Part shown: positions 1 to 9,600 of the stretch, in pieces
Numbering within the stretch: the stretch's first letter is position 1
Layout of the letters: every line of letters starts with the position of its first letter
Assembly: GCA_006503475.1 (NCBI GenBank)
Contig: RSEH01000103.1
Span: 1 to 64,000 of the forward strand
Direction of reading: 5' to 3'
Length of the DNA: 64,000 bases
From: Stentor roeselii
Lineage: Eukaryota; Ciliophora; Heterotrichea; Heterotrichida; Stentoridae
Notes under the pieces: model-generated
Seen by the model: only the letters and a program-made list of their open reading frames with translations
Databases searched by the model: none
Told to the model about the DNA's origin: nothing
Translations under genes and position numbers: made by a program

Positions 1-3000
1 ACATTGACCTGAGAAACAAGTTTCACATGATTGATGACAAGGAGAGCAGGCTCCACTAATCAAGTAGTATCCATTTGTACAACCAGTACATTCATTGAAG
101 TTGCAAGATGAGCAATACTGAGGACAACAAAATCCTGAAATAGGAAGATTTCCACTTGGACAAGAGTTACAGCTGCTTCCATTTGAGCAAGTAGCACATG
201 ACGGATGACATTTATAGCATTTTGACAAGCTAAGGTAAAATCCACTTGCACATGAGCAAACATTAGAAGTACAAGTAGCACAGGACTGGTCACATGTTGT
301 ACATCTTCCATCGAAAAGATTATAACCAGCATTACAAGATTTACACACATTGAAGTCACAATCACTGCATTCAGCAGGGCAACAATATCCATTTTTATAC
401 ACGAATGGACTGAGACACCCGGAGCAACTATTACTATTTGAACAGGTTGAACATCGAGAGTTACACGCTGTGCACACTCCACTACTTAAAAACGACCCAG
501 CTTTGCAATTACAAGCTCCATTAGTGCAAGTCTCACAAGTTGAAGGGCATGGCTGACAAGAAGTTCCTGTAAACAAGTACCCATTCAAACAGGAGAAACA
601 ACTGTTAGAGTCACACGAGGCACAACCCAGTGGACAGCAAAAAGTATTTCTTAGGAAAAAACTGGTAGTGCATGTTTGACAAACTGTTGCACTTGTGCAG
701 GTCGCGCATCGTGAGTGACATGCGACGCATTGTCCAGCACTGAGGTAAAAGCCGTCTCGACAAGTGAGGCATTGGGACAAGGTGCACGATGAACAACTGG
801 AAGGACAACAGGATCCTTGAATTAAGACGTAAGGTAAATTACAGTTTGTGCAAACAGTATCAGAAGAGCACTGAGAACACTTAGAGTTACACATGATACA
901 CTGAGTATTTGATAAATAGTAACCACTATTGCAGTTACATTTTCCATTAGTACAAGAATGACAGCCAACTGGACAACTATTGCAATTAGTTCCATCATAA
1001 TAAGTATTATCTTTGCAGGTAAAACATTTGGTATGGTCACAAGTGAGGCAATTCAAAGGGCAGCAGAATCCATTAACTAAATAATAAGATGACTGACAAC
1101 TTTGGCAAGTATTTTGAAGAGTACATGTCTGGCATCTTGAATTACAAGGCAAGCACTGGTTACTCGAAACATAATACCCAGCGTTACAATTACAAGCACC
1201 ATTCGAGCATGTACTGCAACTTTGAGGGCAAGGTAAGCAGTAAATCCCGTCATAAATATATCCAGGAAGGCATCCGGTGCAAGCATTCTCATCACATCCT
1301 GAACATCCAGAAGGACAACAGAAAGAGTTTACAACTGAATAACTCGAAATACAAGTCTGGCAAGTATATCGTCCTGTGCATGTCAAACATCTGGGCAAGC
1401 ATTGCAGGCAGCTGTTTGAACTTAAGTAATACCCTGAATTACAAACACATACTCCAAGTAAACAGTTTTGGCAAGTTGCTGGGCAAAGAGAGCATCCTGA
1501 CCCATCAAAGAGGTATCCATTGTTGCATCCGTAGCATTTCGAAAGGTCACAACTCGAGCACCCTTCAGGACAACAGTTGCCCTGAGCAAGTTGATAAGGA
1601 CTTCTGCAAGTGAGACAAGAGTTCGCATTAGAGCATGTAGAGCATCGTGATCCACAAGCGACACACTTATTGTTCGAAGGGAAGAACCCGCTTGAACAAG
1701 AGCAGACTCCACTGTTGCAACTGAAGCATGACGCATCACATGGAAGGCAAGCCCCGCTTGATAAAAAGTAACCGGAAGAACAGGCAGTGCAACAAACTGA
1801 ATCACAGGCAGAACAACCTGCTGGACAACAAAATGTTCCGGCTAAGACGTAAGGAGATACACAGCCACTGCAGGTAGTCAATGATGAGCAAGCTGTACAT
1901 CTTGAATTACAAGAATTGCATTGACCACTTGACAAGTAATATCCTTGGTTGCACCCTAAGCAACCTGACCAATTGCATGAACTGCATGAAGCAGGACAGC
2001 AGAATCCATTAGATAGTTGAAAAGGAGCTTTACATACTGTGCAAGTAGTGTCTGAAATACATGCTGAACATCTAGAATTACAGGCTTTGCAGTTGTTATT
2101 GTCGAAATAAGTACCTGTAGCGCAAACACAGATTCCATTAATGCAGGAGTCGCAAGAGGATGGACAACTAACACAATCTCCATTTAGTAATAAGGATCCA
2201 CTTTTACATGATGTGCACTTTGTCCAATCACAAGCTGAGCACTTGCTAGGACAACAGAATCCATTAATGAGTGTGTATGTATTTAGGCATACCTGGCAAG
2301 TATCTCCATTTAAACATGAAGAACATCGAGAGTTACATGGAAAGCATTGATTACTTGATAGGTAATACCCTGGATTGCACGAACAAAGTCCATTAGAGCA
2401 AGACTGGCAAGTTGAAGGACATTTCAAACAGTTAGTTCCATCATATAAGTACCCTGGCTTGCATACAGTGCATTTATTCGAGTCACACACGCTGCATCCT
2501 TCAGGACAACAGAGATCATTCGTCAGAAAATAAGGAGAAAAGCAGCCAGTGCACTTCGTTGATGATGAGCAGCTCGAGCATCGAGAAGGGCAAGGATTGC
2601 ATTGACCACTCGATAAGAAGTACCCAGAAGAGCACACTGTGCAAGAATTTCCATCACAAGTCGAGCAGCCAACTAAGCAGCAGAAGTTGTTAGTCAACAC
2701 GTAAGGATTCACACAAGTTAAACACACTGTTAATGATGAACAACTTAAACAACGAGAGTTGCAAGCATAACACTGACCATTTGATAAGTAAAACCCTGAG
2801 GCACATTTGCACACGTTGTTCATGCAAGACGCACATGATGAGTGACAAAGTGAACATTGGCCTTTGTTCAAAAAGTAACCATTACTGCATGTTAAGCAAT
2901 TTGTTGAGTCACAAGAAGCGCAGCCGACAGGACAACAGAAGTTTGAAGCTAGCTGGTAAGGAAGTAAACAACTTTGGCAAGTTTTTAAAGAAGTGCAGGT

Positions 3001-4518
3001 TGAGCATCGTTCATGGCATGGTTTACATTTTCCGTTTTCTAGGTATTTGCCAGAGGAACAGCCGCATACACTATTAACACAGGAACTGCAGGATGAGTCA
3101 CATAAATTGCAAGAGTATCCATTGTAGTAAAGTCCTGATTTGCATGTTAAGCATTTTGAAGCATCACAGGTTTGGCATCCATCCGGACAGCAGGTATTTG
3201 AACTGGTTAAAGTGTAAGGACTTAGACAAGTGTTACAAGAATTTGCATTAGAACAAGTCGCACAGTTTGCACAACAAGGATAGCATCTTCCATTGGATAG
3301 GAAATAACCAGTATTACATCCACATACTCCATTTACACAAGTAGCACATGAGAGATGGCAAACATTGCATCTGACTCCATCGAAGAAGTACCCAGTTACG
3401 CAGGAAAGGCATTTGCATTCATCACAACTTTTGCATCCTTTAGGACAGCAGAAGTTATTTGTAAGAATATAGCTATCGACACAAGTTAAACAACTCGAGC
3501 CGTTGGAGCATGTGGCACAGCGAGCGTTGCAAGGCTGACAAGTACCACTTGATAGGTAAAATCCAGATTTGCAAATAGTGCAAGTTGTTGGGGAAGAGCA
3601 TGAATTACAGTTATTTGGACATGAACTTACACAGAGGCCATTTTTACATGAACTACATGTAATAGGGCAATCGACACATGCATTGTTTTGATAAAGGTAA
3701 CCATCTTTACAGCCGTAGCACTTTGAGTATGTACAAGATGAGCACCTCTGATCACAACAATAACCACTTGAAAGCCAATAGCCACTCTTGCATACAGTAC
3801 AACAAGTACTAGAACTGCATGTCGAGCATGTGGTTGGACAAGCGTAACACTTACCGCATGATAGGTAGTAACCTGGCAAACAACGTGTACAGTATCCATT
3901 ACATTGGCAATCTTGACAGTAACTTGTACAGTAAGTCAGTTTTGATTTGCAACCTTCTCGGTTTTCTCCTGAACATTTCGAACACTTTCCTGATTCGAGG
4001 TAGAACCCATCTCTACAGGTCCTACAAGTTCTTAAATCCTTACAGTCGAAACATCCTTCGCCACATTTCGAGACCGGCTCACAGAATCCATCGACTAGTT
4101 CGAAGTGGTCTTGGCAAATGTAGCAAGTTTTAAGGTCTTTACAATCGTCACAGTTTGAGTCACACACTTCACATGTGTCTTCACTTGAAAGGAAATATCC
4201 CCTGGAGCAGACCTGACACGGTTTGTTCGTTTCGCAATGAGAACAGTCGCCAGGGCAGAGACCTTCTTTGTTTTGTAGTTGGCTTCCTGGGCAGATGCAG
4301 TCCCAGCCCCCGTTTGAGCTCATCGAGCACTGATAAGGCTGCACCCCGCATTCCATGCATTCAGATCCAAGAGGAAAAAGCCCTATTTCGCAGGTTTCGC
4401 ATACTTCAGAGCCCGAAGAGTAGTCGCAGCTTAAGCAGGATGGGTCAGAACAGTCTTTTTGTGACTGTACTGATGCCTGTCCTGCAAGGAGAATACACAC
4501 CATTAATCGGAACAGCAT
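1..4518 (-). CDS. Giant secreted cysteine-rich repeat protein, N-terminal 1506 residues (C-terminus beyond the left edge)
   Basis: The minus frame from the ATG at 4518 stays open to base 1, so the gene is 3'-partial. It opens with a short hydrophobic signal peptide (MLFRLMVCILLAGQASVQS), then is almost entirely CxxC-type cysteine repeats of the furin-like/growth-factor-receptor kind, with recurring G-Y/F-Y/F-L and CxxC spacing. A landmark motif CC(P/L)xGC recurs at least 15 times. No membrane segment is seen in this part. Such proteins are abundant in ciliates as cell-surface or secreted proteins; the function here is unknown. Short plus- and minus-strand reading frames over this stretch are shadows of the repeats. 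The cysteine-rich stalks of the receptors at 42569-54839 are related in style but have no CCPxGC register. The frame is certain; the role is not. Confidence 0.9.
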   Translation of the reverse strand, partial: MLFRLMVCILLAGQASVQSQKDCSDPSCLSCDYSSGSEVCETCEIGLFPLGSECMECGVQPYQCSMSSNGGWDCICPGSQLQNKEGLCPGDCSHCETNKPCQVCSRGYFLSSEDTCEVCDSNCDDCKDLKTCYICQDHFELVDGFCEPVSKCGEGCFDCKDLRTCRTCRDGFYLESGKCSKCSGENREGCKSKLTYCTSYCQDCQCNGYCTRCLPGYYLSCGKCYACPTTCSTCSSSTCCTVCKSGYWLSSGYCCDQRCSSCTYSKCYGCKDGYLYQNNACVDCPITCSSCKNGLCVSSCPNNCNSCSSPTTCTICKSGFYLSSGTCQPCNARCATCSNGSSCLTCVDSYILTNNFCCPKGCKSCDECKCLSCVTGYFFDGVRCNVCHLSCATCVNGVCGCNTGYFLSNGRCYPCCANCATCSNANSCNTCLSPYTLTSSNTCCPDGCQTCDASKCLTCKSGLYYNGYSCNLCDSSCSSCVNSVCGCSSGKYLENGKCKPCHERCSTCTSLKTCQSCLLPYQLASNFCCPVGCASCDSTNCLTCSNGYFLNKGQCSLCHSSCASCMNNVCKCASGFYLSNGQCYACNSRCLSCSSLTVCLTCVNPYVLTNNFCCLVGCSTCDGNSCTVCSSGYFLSSGQCNPCPSRCSSCSSSTKCTGCFSPYFLTNDLCCPEGCSVCDSNKCTVCKPGYLYDGTNCLKCPSTCQSCSNGLCSCNPGYYLSSNQCFPCNSRCSSCLNGDTCQVCLNTYTLINGFCCPSKCSACDWTKCTSCKSGSLLLNGDCVSCPSSCDSCINGICVCATGTYFDNNNCKACNSRCSACISDTTCTVCKAPFQLSNGFCCPASCSSCNWSGCLGCNQGYYLSSGQCNSCNSRCTACSSLTTCSGCVSPYVLAGTFCCPAGCSACDSVCCTACSSGYFLSSGACLPCDASCFSCNSGVCSCSSGFFPSNNKCVACGSRCSTCSNANSCLTCRSPYQLAQGNCCPEGCSSCDLSKCYGCNNGYLFDGSGCSLCPATCQNCLLGVCVCNSGYYLSSNSCLQCLPRCLTCTGRYTCQTCISSYSVVNSFCCPSGCSGCDENACTGCLPGYIYDGIYCLPCPQSCSTCSNGACNCNAGYYVSSNQCLPCNSRCQTCTLQNTCQSCQSSYYLVNGFCCPLNCLTCDHTKCFTCKDNTYYDGTNCNSCPVGCHSCTNGKCNCNSGYYLSNTQCIMCNSKCSQCSSDTVCTNCNLPYVLIQGSCCPSSCSSCTLSQCLTCRDGFYLSAGQCVACHSRCATCTSATVCQTCTTSFFLRNTFCCPLGCASCDSNSCFSCLNGYLFTGTSCQPCPSTCETCTNGACNCKAGSFLSSGVCTACNSRCSTCSNSNSCSGCLSPFVYKNGYCCPAECSDCDFNVCKSCNAGYNLFDGRCTTCDQSCATCTSNVCSCASGFYLSLSKCYKCHPSCATCSNGSSCNSCPSGNLPISGFCCPQYCSSCNFNECTGCTNGYYLISGACSPCHQSCETCFSGQC
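122..3451 (-). repeat. Higher-order protein-coding repeat with exact 255-nt and 171-nt spacing
   Basis: The codons for the CC(P/L)xGC landmark appear on the plus strand as GGACAACAG-like words starting at 122, 377, 632, 803, 1058, 1313, 1568, 1823, 1994, 2249, 2504, 2675, 2930, 3185 and 3443. Steps are 255 nt (85 residues) or 171 nt (57 residues), with one step of 258. The difference of 84 nt fits an underlying module of about 28 residues present three times or twice per unit. Sequence between landmarks has diverged, but spacing is nearly free of indels. Confidence 0.85.
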
Positions 4519-5907
4519 AATTATATCCAAATTTTTTTAGAAACCCTTTACAATACACTATGAATTCTCAAAATTTTAAATTTTGATTCGCTTAAGACCC
4601 TAAAAATCGAATTAAAAGCATAATTTTCGACCCTTCGAACAATCTTTTCATCTGATTAGAAGAAAAATTTGATTACGAGTGATTTTGGGGATACAAGTTA
4701 GAAACTCAGGGAGGGTTTTATTCTCATTTTTGATGGATCACACATTCGAAGGGAGGTTTCGTGACTCTTCTTAGCTTTGAAATACCCTGCTCCTCGCTTT
4801 AAAACGTTCTAGATTCGATTAGATAAGCTTGTTAAGAATGATGTTTCGATGGAGAAGGATAGCTTATCATTTGAAGATTATCGAAGTTTTATTATTGAAA
4901 TCCTACAGAAAATGTGAATTGAAAGCAGAATAGAGGAAAGAAGTTATAAATTTATCAAATTCTAGAAAAATTTAGAAAATTTTTAAGATTTTCAGTAAAT
5001 CTAGATTTTGTAAGGCATTAAAAGCGTTTGACATTAAAACATGGAGACTGGAATGGATTTAGTCTGAGTCGAAAAAGAAGGAACTGTAATTGAAAGGATT
5101 TTGAAATTATGAAAAAGTTTGCAACTCATGCCATATGTCTGAAAAACAGCCATTTAAGGAAGATTGAGAATATTAAGGGAAATGCTTGTAAGATTTGATT
5201 TCGACTTAAATTTATGACATATCTACCTAAAAATATTTTTATTATTAAATGAACTTTAGTTAAATATAATGGATTTTAAAGGGAGTAAAGAGGTAGTGAT
5301 TTTAAGGTTTTGATTTATTTCCTTGATCTCTCGGAATTTTTGTAAAAACCTATTCTTTTTTATCAAGTTATTTAAATTAGACTTACTTCCTTATTCTAAA
5401 AGCTTATATTTAGACCTCTATTCATTCGGAAATTTTTTAAAACTATGTTATCGTATTATATTCTTAAATGATTTTTGAAGTTTAAGTGATCTACCTGAAG
5501 TCAATAAATTGTTTAAAGTTTTTAATATTAGTTACCTGATGATTATCTTATTGAGTTTTTTGAAGATTTAAGTGCGAATATTTTTAAATTTGAGGTATAT
5601 GCAGAACTCTTATATTTTTTGAATCTTTTGCAAAAATATAAATGATTACAAATAGCATCAGGTTTTATTAATAAATAACTTACTTTGCATATTCCATATC
5701 AGTTATCTTTATAATACTTAGCTCCTAAATCATGTTTTAGAAATTTTTTGGAAACATAGTGAAAATGGCTAATAGATATGACTCAGGATTCCTGATAAAT
5801 AATCCAAACCTCAAAGATTCAATTACTTAACAACCCATATCAAATTCCATCCAAACCTCACCACTTCCAAAATCCCCAGACCTTCAAATTTCCTCCGATA
5901 ATCAAAA
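4519..5907. other. Intergenic spacer between divergent genes, 1.39 kb
   Basis: AT-rich DNA between the start codons of the cysteine-rich protein (minus) and the NEK kinase (plus). No reading frame of note, tRNA or clear repeat was recognised. By position it must hold the upstream regions of both genes. It is long for this window, where many divergent pairs are under 100 bp apart. Confidence 0.6.
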
Positions 5908-8154
5908 ATGGCTTCAAAGTCAAGTATGAAAGACTTCGAAGTTTTAAACAAATTAGGCCAAGGTAGTTTCGGAACAGTATTCAAAGTGCGTCGTAAAGCC
6001 GACAGGAACCTCTACGTGATGAAGATGATAAACATTTCCCAAATGGACCGTCGAGGTCAACAAGAGTCAATAAACGAGGTGAAGATTCTTGCCTCCCTTG
6101 ACAGTCCCTACATAGTAAAATACTACGACTCATTTTTAGAGAACAAAACATTACACATCGTGATGGAATATTGCGACAAGGGTGACCTGAGCCAGTCAAT
6201 CCGTAACCAAATGGGTCGATTTCTGCCTGAGAACAAAATTTGGAAGTTTTTCATCCAGATGTGCCTGGGCCTCGAGTTCGTGCATTCTAAAAAAATCCTT
6301 CATCGAGACATCAAAAGTATGAACGTATTTCTTGTGAGAGACGACAACATCCGCATCGGCGACTTGGGTGTTGCCAAAGTCCTGGCGAACACGGCGGCCT
6401 TTGCGCATACAATGGTCGGCACACCTTACTACCTGTCACCTGAGCTGTGTGAGGAAAAACCTTATAATGTAAAAAGTGACGTCTGGGCCTTAGGCTGCGT
6501 TTTGTATGAACTTTGCACTTTGAAGCACCCTTTCGACGCCATCAATCAAGGCGCTTTGATTCTGAAGATCATCAAAGGGACTTACCTTCCTATCAGCAGT
6601 GGCTTTTCACAGGAACTTAAGGAAGTTGTAGATCTTTGCCTGTGTAAGGACTATCGAAAAAGACCGAATATTACTGGAGTCTTGAATAGAACTGGAATGA
6701 AGGACAGGGCTCTTGCTCTTGGAATCGCCGTTCCGCAGACTTCTGTTTGGGCAGGACCTGCTCTTGTTAAAGAACCATCTCTGGTCTTTCAGAGTCAGAT
6801 GAGCGTAATTGAAGAGGAAAAAGCACCTTTGCCGAAATCACAGATTAAAGCACCTTCACCTCTTAGGGGAAAACAAGAATTAAAAGGAATGGAAAAGGAT
6901 GGAAAAGGTTTAAAACCTGGGGAAAATGAAGTGAGAAATATCAAAATGATTGAAAAAATCAAAGAGAAGGGAAGGGTTAGTGATGTTAAAATTAATGAAA
7001 AACAAAAAAATGAAGGTTTTAAAGGACCTGAGGTTAAAATTTTGGAAAAACAGAAAATTAGTGAACCGCTGAAAATTGTTGAGAGTGAAAAGTTGAAAAT
7101 TGAACAGGATAAAGCTAAAGAGGGAAAAAAGTTACCATCAAAGTCAGTAGACAAAAAAGAGCCCGAAAAATCAAAAGATCTAAACCTTCACTTCAACAAC
7201 ATCCAATTCAACCCTCCAAAACCGCAAGAGCCAAAAGTAGACTTAAAGCCAAAGCCAACTCCAATAAAATCATCTCCAAAAAACTTCCTAAACAAAGCCG
7301 AGCCAAAAACTCCAGGACTATTAAAGCCAAGTGGAAAAAACGATCATCAAAAAGTGATAAAATCCGGAGGTCCTCATTTTATGCCTCCATCACGACCAGT
7401 GGAGCAGAAACTTTCAAAAAAAGACTCAAACGCTGCACCGATCAGCGAAGAACAAAAGGAAGTTCAACAACTGCCTGACTATAAACAATACAAAAAACCT
7501 TCAGTTTCTATGTTCAAGGCGCAAATCTTGAAAATTGAACAAAAAGAATACGACCCGGTTGAAAAGCCGATGATTGAAGAGTCTCCTTATATCTTTGAAG
7601 AGTTTTCTGATACTATTGATTGGAATTTCACTGCTACTGGATTCACTGGTAAGAGCTTTATACCTGTCACTTCCTCGGGTAATAGTGAAATTACTAGTTT
7701 TCAGGTTAATTATGCGAAAAATGCGGAAAAAGAATCGGAGAGTGAAGAAGAGGATGATGAGTTGTATTATAGCAGTGAGTCTGATGAGTTTAATGAAGGT
7801 GAAGAAACTGTTGAAGAAGAAGACATTGAAACACGTCTTAAAACTCGACAACACGCTTTAAACGAAGCTACTCGTTTAGAGCTCGAGCGAAAATCCGAGA
7901 TAATAAAGCGTGTTGGTCAAAAGACCTTCAACGAGATGTACGATTTTTTCAAGCACATGGCAAATGTAATATCTAATCAGCTTGAAGGCGACATAAACGA
8001 GGCAGACCAAGAAGCGATTCAAAACTTCATGTATAATAAAGTTTCTACTGAAAACACAGACGTGGTCATATTAATTTCAAAGCTTTTTCACAATGAAAGC
8101 GAGAAAAAACGCTTAGAACAAGAAATTGTTGAGATTCGAAGTCAAATCTCTTAA
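5908..8154 (+). CDS. NIMA-related (NEK-family) serine/threonine kinase with long C-terminal tail
   Basis: 748 residues. The kinase domain is at about residues 10-270: glycine loop GQGSFG (17-22), catalytic lysine K39 in VMK, HRDIKSMN (HRD at 132-134), DLG in place of DFG (152-154), and GTPYYLSPE before the substrate pocket. DLG is also found in human NEK6/7. The tail is first Lys/Glu/Pro-rich and probably disordered (about 300-560), then acidic (about 610-650), ending in a probable coiled coil. NEKs act on cilia, basal bodies and the cell cycle; the substrate here is unknown. The ATG follows a short AT-rich leader; the next gene begins 43 bp after the stop. Confidence 0.9.
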   Translation: MASKSSMKDFEVLNKLGQGSFGTVFKVRRKADRNLYVMKMINISQMDRRGQQESINEVKILASLDSPYIVKYYDSFLENKTLHIVMEYCDKGDLSQSIRNQMGRFLPENKIWKFFIQMCLGLEFVHSKKILHRDIKSMNVFLVRDDNIRIGDLGVAKVLANTAAFAHTMVGTPYYLSPELCEEKPYNVKSDVWALGCVLYELCTLKHPFDAINQGALILKIIKGTYLPISSGFSQELKEVVDLCLCKDYRKRPNITGVLNRTGMKDRALALGIAVPQTSVWAGPALVKEPSLVFQSQMSVIEEEKAPLPKSQIKAPSPLRGKQELKGMEKDGKGLKPGENEVRNIKMIEKIKEKGRVSDVKINEKQKNEGFKGPEVKILEKQKISEPLKIVESEKLKIEQDKAKEGKKLPSKSVDKKEPEKSKDLNLHFNNIQFNPPKPQEPKVDLKPKPTPIKSSPKNFLNKAEPKTPGLLKPSGKNDHQKVIKSGGPHFMPPSRPVEQKLSKKDSNAAPISEEQKEVQQLPDYKQYKKPSVSMFKAQILKIEQKEYDPVEKPMIEESPYIFEEFSDTIDWNFTATGFTGKSFIPVTSSGNSEITSFQVNYAKNAEKESESEEEDDELYYSSESDEFNEGEETVEEEDIETRLKTRQHALNEATRLELERKSEIIKRVGQKTFNEMYDFFKHMANVISNQLEGDINEADQEAIQNFMYNKVSTENTDVVILISKLFHNESEKKRLEQEIVEIRSQIS

Positions 8155-8197
8155 AAGTTTATATTTTAAATAGTTCTTTATGGGGGGTGGATAATTC

Positions 8198-9592
8198 ATG
8201 GCCTTTCAGGAACGTCGGCCTGTCACTTTCACTGGAGATGCTGCGAAAATGCTTGAAATGTTGGAAATTGTTAAGAAACTTGGAGATCCACCTTCAGCTA
8301 GAGAATCAACACCTGCTAAAGATATTGGGATTGATACGGAATCTTTCAAATTTGAACGAAAACGAGCGGCGAGGACATCAGCCTATCAAGACATCGAAGA
8401 CGTTCTCGGCGAGTGGTACAACGCTCAAATAGAAAACAACATCAAGGTAACCACCTTCGAGATCAGACAAGAAGCGATGCGAATCGCGAGGTCCTTAGGA
8501 AGAAAAGACTTCAACGCCAGCAACGGTTGGCTTTACCGTTTCCGTCGAATCTACATCAAAGGCGAGTTAGAGCCACCAAAATACGAAGAGCCAGAGCCAA
8601 TAAAAAAGCCCTCAATAGTGACAATTCAAGAGAAATCTGCGAATTTGACTGAAATCTTCTCAAAATACTCCGCAGAAAACATGTTTATCGTCGATGAATG
8701 CGTTTTGTACTACAAAAGACTTCCAAGTGCCTCATTCTCCAGTCCTAATCAATACTGCAAAAAAAAATCCAAAGACAAAATAATCGCTTTACTTTGCTGC
8801 AACTTGTCAGGAGAAGAAAAACTTAAACCTTTACTCGTCGGACCTAACATCGACTATCGAGTCTTTAAAAGAGCTGAGCATTTTCCTTGCAAATTTTTAA
8901 AAAAAGATGTGATTCAAATGAACTTGTCGATTTTTTTTGATTGGCTTTCAGAATTCAATAATTATTGCAGGTCAAAAGAAAGAAAAATTGCGATTTTTGT
9001 GAAACCTTCAGAATTTCATAACTCGAGTTATGCGTTTTCGAATGTTCATGTTGTTTTTTTTCCTACTGTTGAATGTTTTGAGACTCATCCTATGGATAAT
9101 GGAGTCATGCTTAACTTTCGATGTCATTTCAGGAGGATACTTTGTGATAAGTATAAACTTTATGAGTCTTTTAAGAACTTTAAAGAAGTGGAAATGCTTA
9201 CAGAGCCACTTAATATCGTTGATTGCATTTTCGCTATTATTAATGCTTGGGAGGCTGTGGATCGTGAAGTTATCATTGAAAGTTACAAGGTTCTCTTTAA
9301 AATGCCTCAAAACTGCCCTTGTGGCAGTTTTTTCCCTCATGAGTTTATTGAACAGGTCAGGTGTCTTGATGATGATGATGATGAAAACTCAAGTCCTACT
9401 GCTATCAAAGCACTTCTTCAGTTGCAGAAGGAAGATACTTATTGGGCTTTGAATATTTTGAAAAATGCTGTCATTCAACTTGGGAAACCTGTGTATAGAG
9501 AGTTTCTTAGAATTGAAAATGCGGTTCTTGGGAAAGACTTGAAACCTGTGCAGGAATTGCTGAAAGTTGACCACTGGTTCAGTCATATTTAA
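8198..9592 (+). CDS. CENP-B/Tigger-like domesticated DDE transposase
   Basis: 464 residues. Residues 55-120 fit a CENP-B-type helix-turn-helix with the NGWLYRFRRI signature. Residues 150-310 align by eye with the pogo/Tigger DDE_1 domain: VDECVLYYKRLP (first acid D166), a KDKIIALLCCNLSGEEKLKPLLVG block, and HPMDNGV (third acid D300). At the second acid, where family members read LLLDN, this protein reads FVKPSEFH with K269. The catalytic triad is therefore broken while the frame stays fully open, as in host-adopted relatives such as CENP-B. No terminal inverted repeats were noticed. It is tucked 43 bp after the NEK gene and ends 8 bp from the stop of the next, convergent gene. DNA binding is likely; transposition is not. 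Confidence 0.78.
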   Translation: MAFQERRPVTFTGDAAKMLEMLEIVKKLGDPPSARESTPAKDIGIDTESFKFERKRAARTSAYQDIEDVLGEWYNAQIENNIKVTTFEIRQEAMRIARSLGRKDFNASNGWLYRFRRIYIKGELEPPKYEEPEPIKKPSIVTIQEKSANLTEIFSKYSAENMFIVDECVLYYKRLPSASFSSPNQYCKKKSKDKIIALLCCNLSGEEKLKPLLVGPNIDYRVFKRAEHFPCKFLKKDVIQMNLSIFFDWLSEFNNYCRSKERKIAIFVKPSEFHNSSYAFSNVHVVFFPTVECFETHPMDNGVMLNFRCHFRRILCDKYKLYESFKNFKEVEMLTEPLNIVDCIFAIINAWEAVDREVIIESYKVLFKMPQNCPCGSFFPHEFIEQVRCLDDDDDENSSPTAIKALLQLQKEDTYWALNILKNAVIQLGKPVYREFLRIENAVLGKDLKPVQELLKVDHWFSHI

Positions 9593-9600
9593 TACTTACA

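Noticed and set aside
60-4133. Many short frames on both strands over the left 4.5 kb
   Set aside because: All lie over the single open cysteine-rich minus-strand frame and mirror its repeats; hydrophobic V/L-rich translations are the +1 shadow.
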